From Nitrosomonadaceae bacterium (GTDB taxonomy: Bacteria > Pseudomonadota > Gammaproteobacteria > Burkholderiales > Usitatibacteraceae), in the NCBI GenBank assembly GCA_021300055.1, contig JAJTHU010000198.1, forward strand, positions 1 through 5,434: a stretch of 5,434 nucleotides of DNA. Direction: 5' to 3'. Below the pieces are notes generated by a model. The model did no database searches. It saw only the letters and a program-made list of their open reading frames with translations, and had not been told where the DNA came from. This document shows positions 4,619 to 5,434 of this stretch, piece by piece (position 1 is the first letter of the stretch; every line of letters starts with the position of its first letter). Made by a program: the position numbers and the translations under genes.

Positions 4619-5434
4619 ATGAGCAAATCAACTCGACCGAAGACTTCATCGTCAGATAAACCGGCAACTAAAGCCCGCGCAATCCAACCGCGTGACCCCA
4701 AACGACCCGTCACGTCCTACGACGTTGCGCTTCGCGCCGGCATATCGCAATCGGCAGTGTCACGCTGCTTCAAACAGGGGGCAAGCGTCTCAAGCGCGAT
4801 GCGCGCGCGAGTCATGAAGGCGGCGCGCGAGCTTGAATACACGCCCAACGCGATGGCGCGGAGCCTGATTACGCGGCGCTCAAATCTGGTTGGCGTGCTC
4901 ATATCAAACCTGACGAACCTCTACTACCCAGAGGTGCTGTCCGAGTTGTGCCAGCAATTCGAGAAACGCGGTATGAGAGTGCTGCTATTCACGTTGCCTC
5001 ATGAGGCTGACGTCGATGAGGTCATCACCCGCGTATGGGAGTATCAAGTTGACGGCGTCATCGCTGCAGCACGCCTAACTTCGTCGCAAATCGAGGAATT
5101 CGAGCGTCGGCATATTCCCCTTGTGCTATATAACCGCACTCTCTCGGACCGAACGGTAAACGCGGTCGTGTGCGATCAAGTCGAAGCCGCGCGACTGCTC
5201 GTTACGCGCCTAGCAGCAGCCGGGCACAAGCGCTTTGGCATTATCAGTGGCCCCAAGGACTCGGTGGTTGGGATCGAGCGAACACGCGGCTCCAAGCAAC
5301 GCTTGTTGGAACTGGGCCTGCGAGAACCTGCTGTCGTTGCTGGCAACTACGACTACCGGAGCGGCGCAGACGGGTTGCGCCAACTCGTGAAGCAAATGGG
5401 ACGCGCACCTGACGCTGTGATTTGCGCAAACGAC
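4619..5434 (+). CDS. LacI-family transcriptional regulator (3' end outside window)
   Basis: 272 residues are visible with the frame open to the window end; family members are usually 330-360 residues, so roughly 70-90 are missing. Residues 1-30 form a basic Ser/Lys/Pro-rich extension. The helix-turn-helix follows: VTSYDVALRAG (31-41), then recognition helix SQSAVSRCF (43-51). The hinge helix is YTPNAMARSL (74-83), with L83 in the place of the PurR minor-groove leucine. The effector domain, a periplasmic-binding-protein fold, begins at SNLVGVLIS (88-96) and shows LYYPEVLSEL, VDGVIAAA, IPLVLYNRT, a GHKRFGIISGP block and APDAVICAND at the edge. The helix-turn-helix and hinge resemble regulators of sugar-acid or similar catabolic genes, but the effector cannot be named. 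The start at 4619 has a weak GACGAG (4605-4610) ahead. An in-frame ATG at 4577 would add 14 residues but overlaps the palindrome and has no ribosome site. Confidence 0.95.
   Translation, partial: MSKSTRPKTSSSDKPATKARAIQPRDPKRPVTSYDVALRAGISQSAVSRCFKQGASVSSAMRARVMKAARELEYTPNAMARSLITRRSNLVGVLISNLTNLYYPEVLSELCQQFEKRGMRVLLFTLPHEADVDEVITRVWEYQVDGVIAAARLTSSQIEEFERRHIPLVLYNRTLSDRTVNAVVCDQVEAARLLVTRLAAAGHKRFGIISGPKDSVVGIERTRGSKQRLLELGLREPAVVAGNYDYRSGADGLRQLVKQMGRAPDAVICAND

Overview
The window looks like a piece of chromosome from a betaproteobacterium, probably in or near Burkholderiales. The reasons are a proteobacterial-type glutaminyl-tRNA synthetase, a periplasmic tricarboxylate-type binding protein of the Bug/TctC family (greatly expanded in Burkholderiales), a LacI-family regulator of a type common in that order, and moderately GC-rich codon use. 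The assignment comes from reading protein similarity by eye, not from a search.

All five genes lie on the + strand. (1) 2-1138 is the C-terminal two thirds of glnS, cut by the left edge. (2) 1205-2176 is an exported Bug-family solute-binding protein with a strong ribosome binding site and no TctA/TctB membrane partner in view. (3) 2207-2836, only 30 nt further on, is a PaiB-type FMN-binding split-barrel protein, probably co-transcribed with the Bug gene. (4) After a 212-nt gap holding a small hairpin, a candidate promoter and a 15-nt-spaced repeat, 3049-4419 encodes a 456-residue exported protein with no function I can recognise. It has a glycine-rich segment, a conserved-looking YWGCGE motif, only two cysteines, and a charged linker ending in a short hydrophobic/basic tail. 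(5) After a 199-nt gap with two hairpins, a -10-like box and an 18-bp near-perfect palindrome, 4619-5434 encodes a LacI-family repressor that runs off the right edge.

No single pathway links the genes. glnS is housekeeping, Bug plus PaiB-like may form a small uptake/regulation pair, the exported protein looks like its own transcription unit, and the LacI-type gene probably controls itself and something beyond the right edge. The points most worth following are the uncharacterised exported protein with its upstream repeat array, the central-CG palindrome as a probable autoregulatory operator, and a 12-nt word shared by the two larger intergenic gaps. I see no mobile element, CRISPR array, RNA gene or defence system, and no clear evidence of a new multi-gene system.
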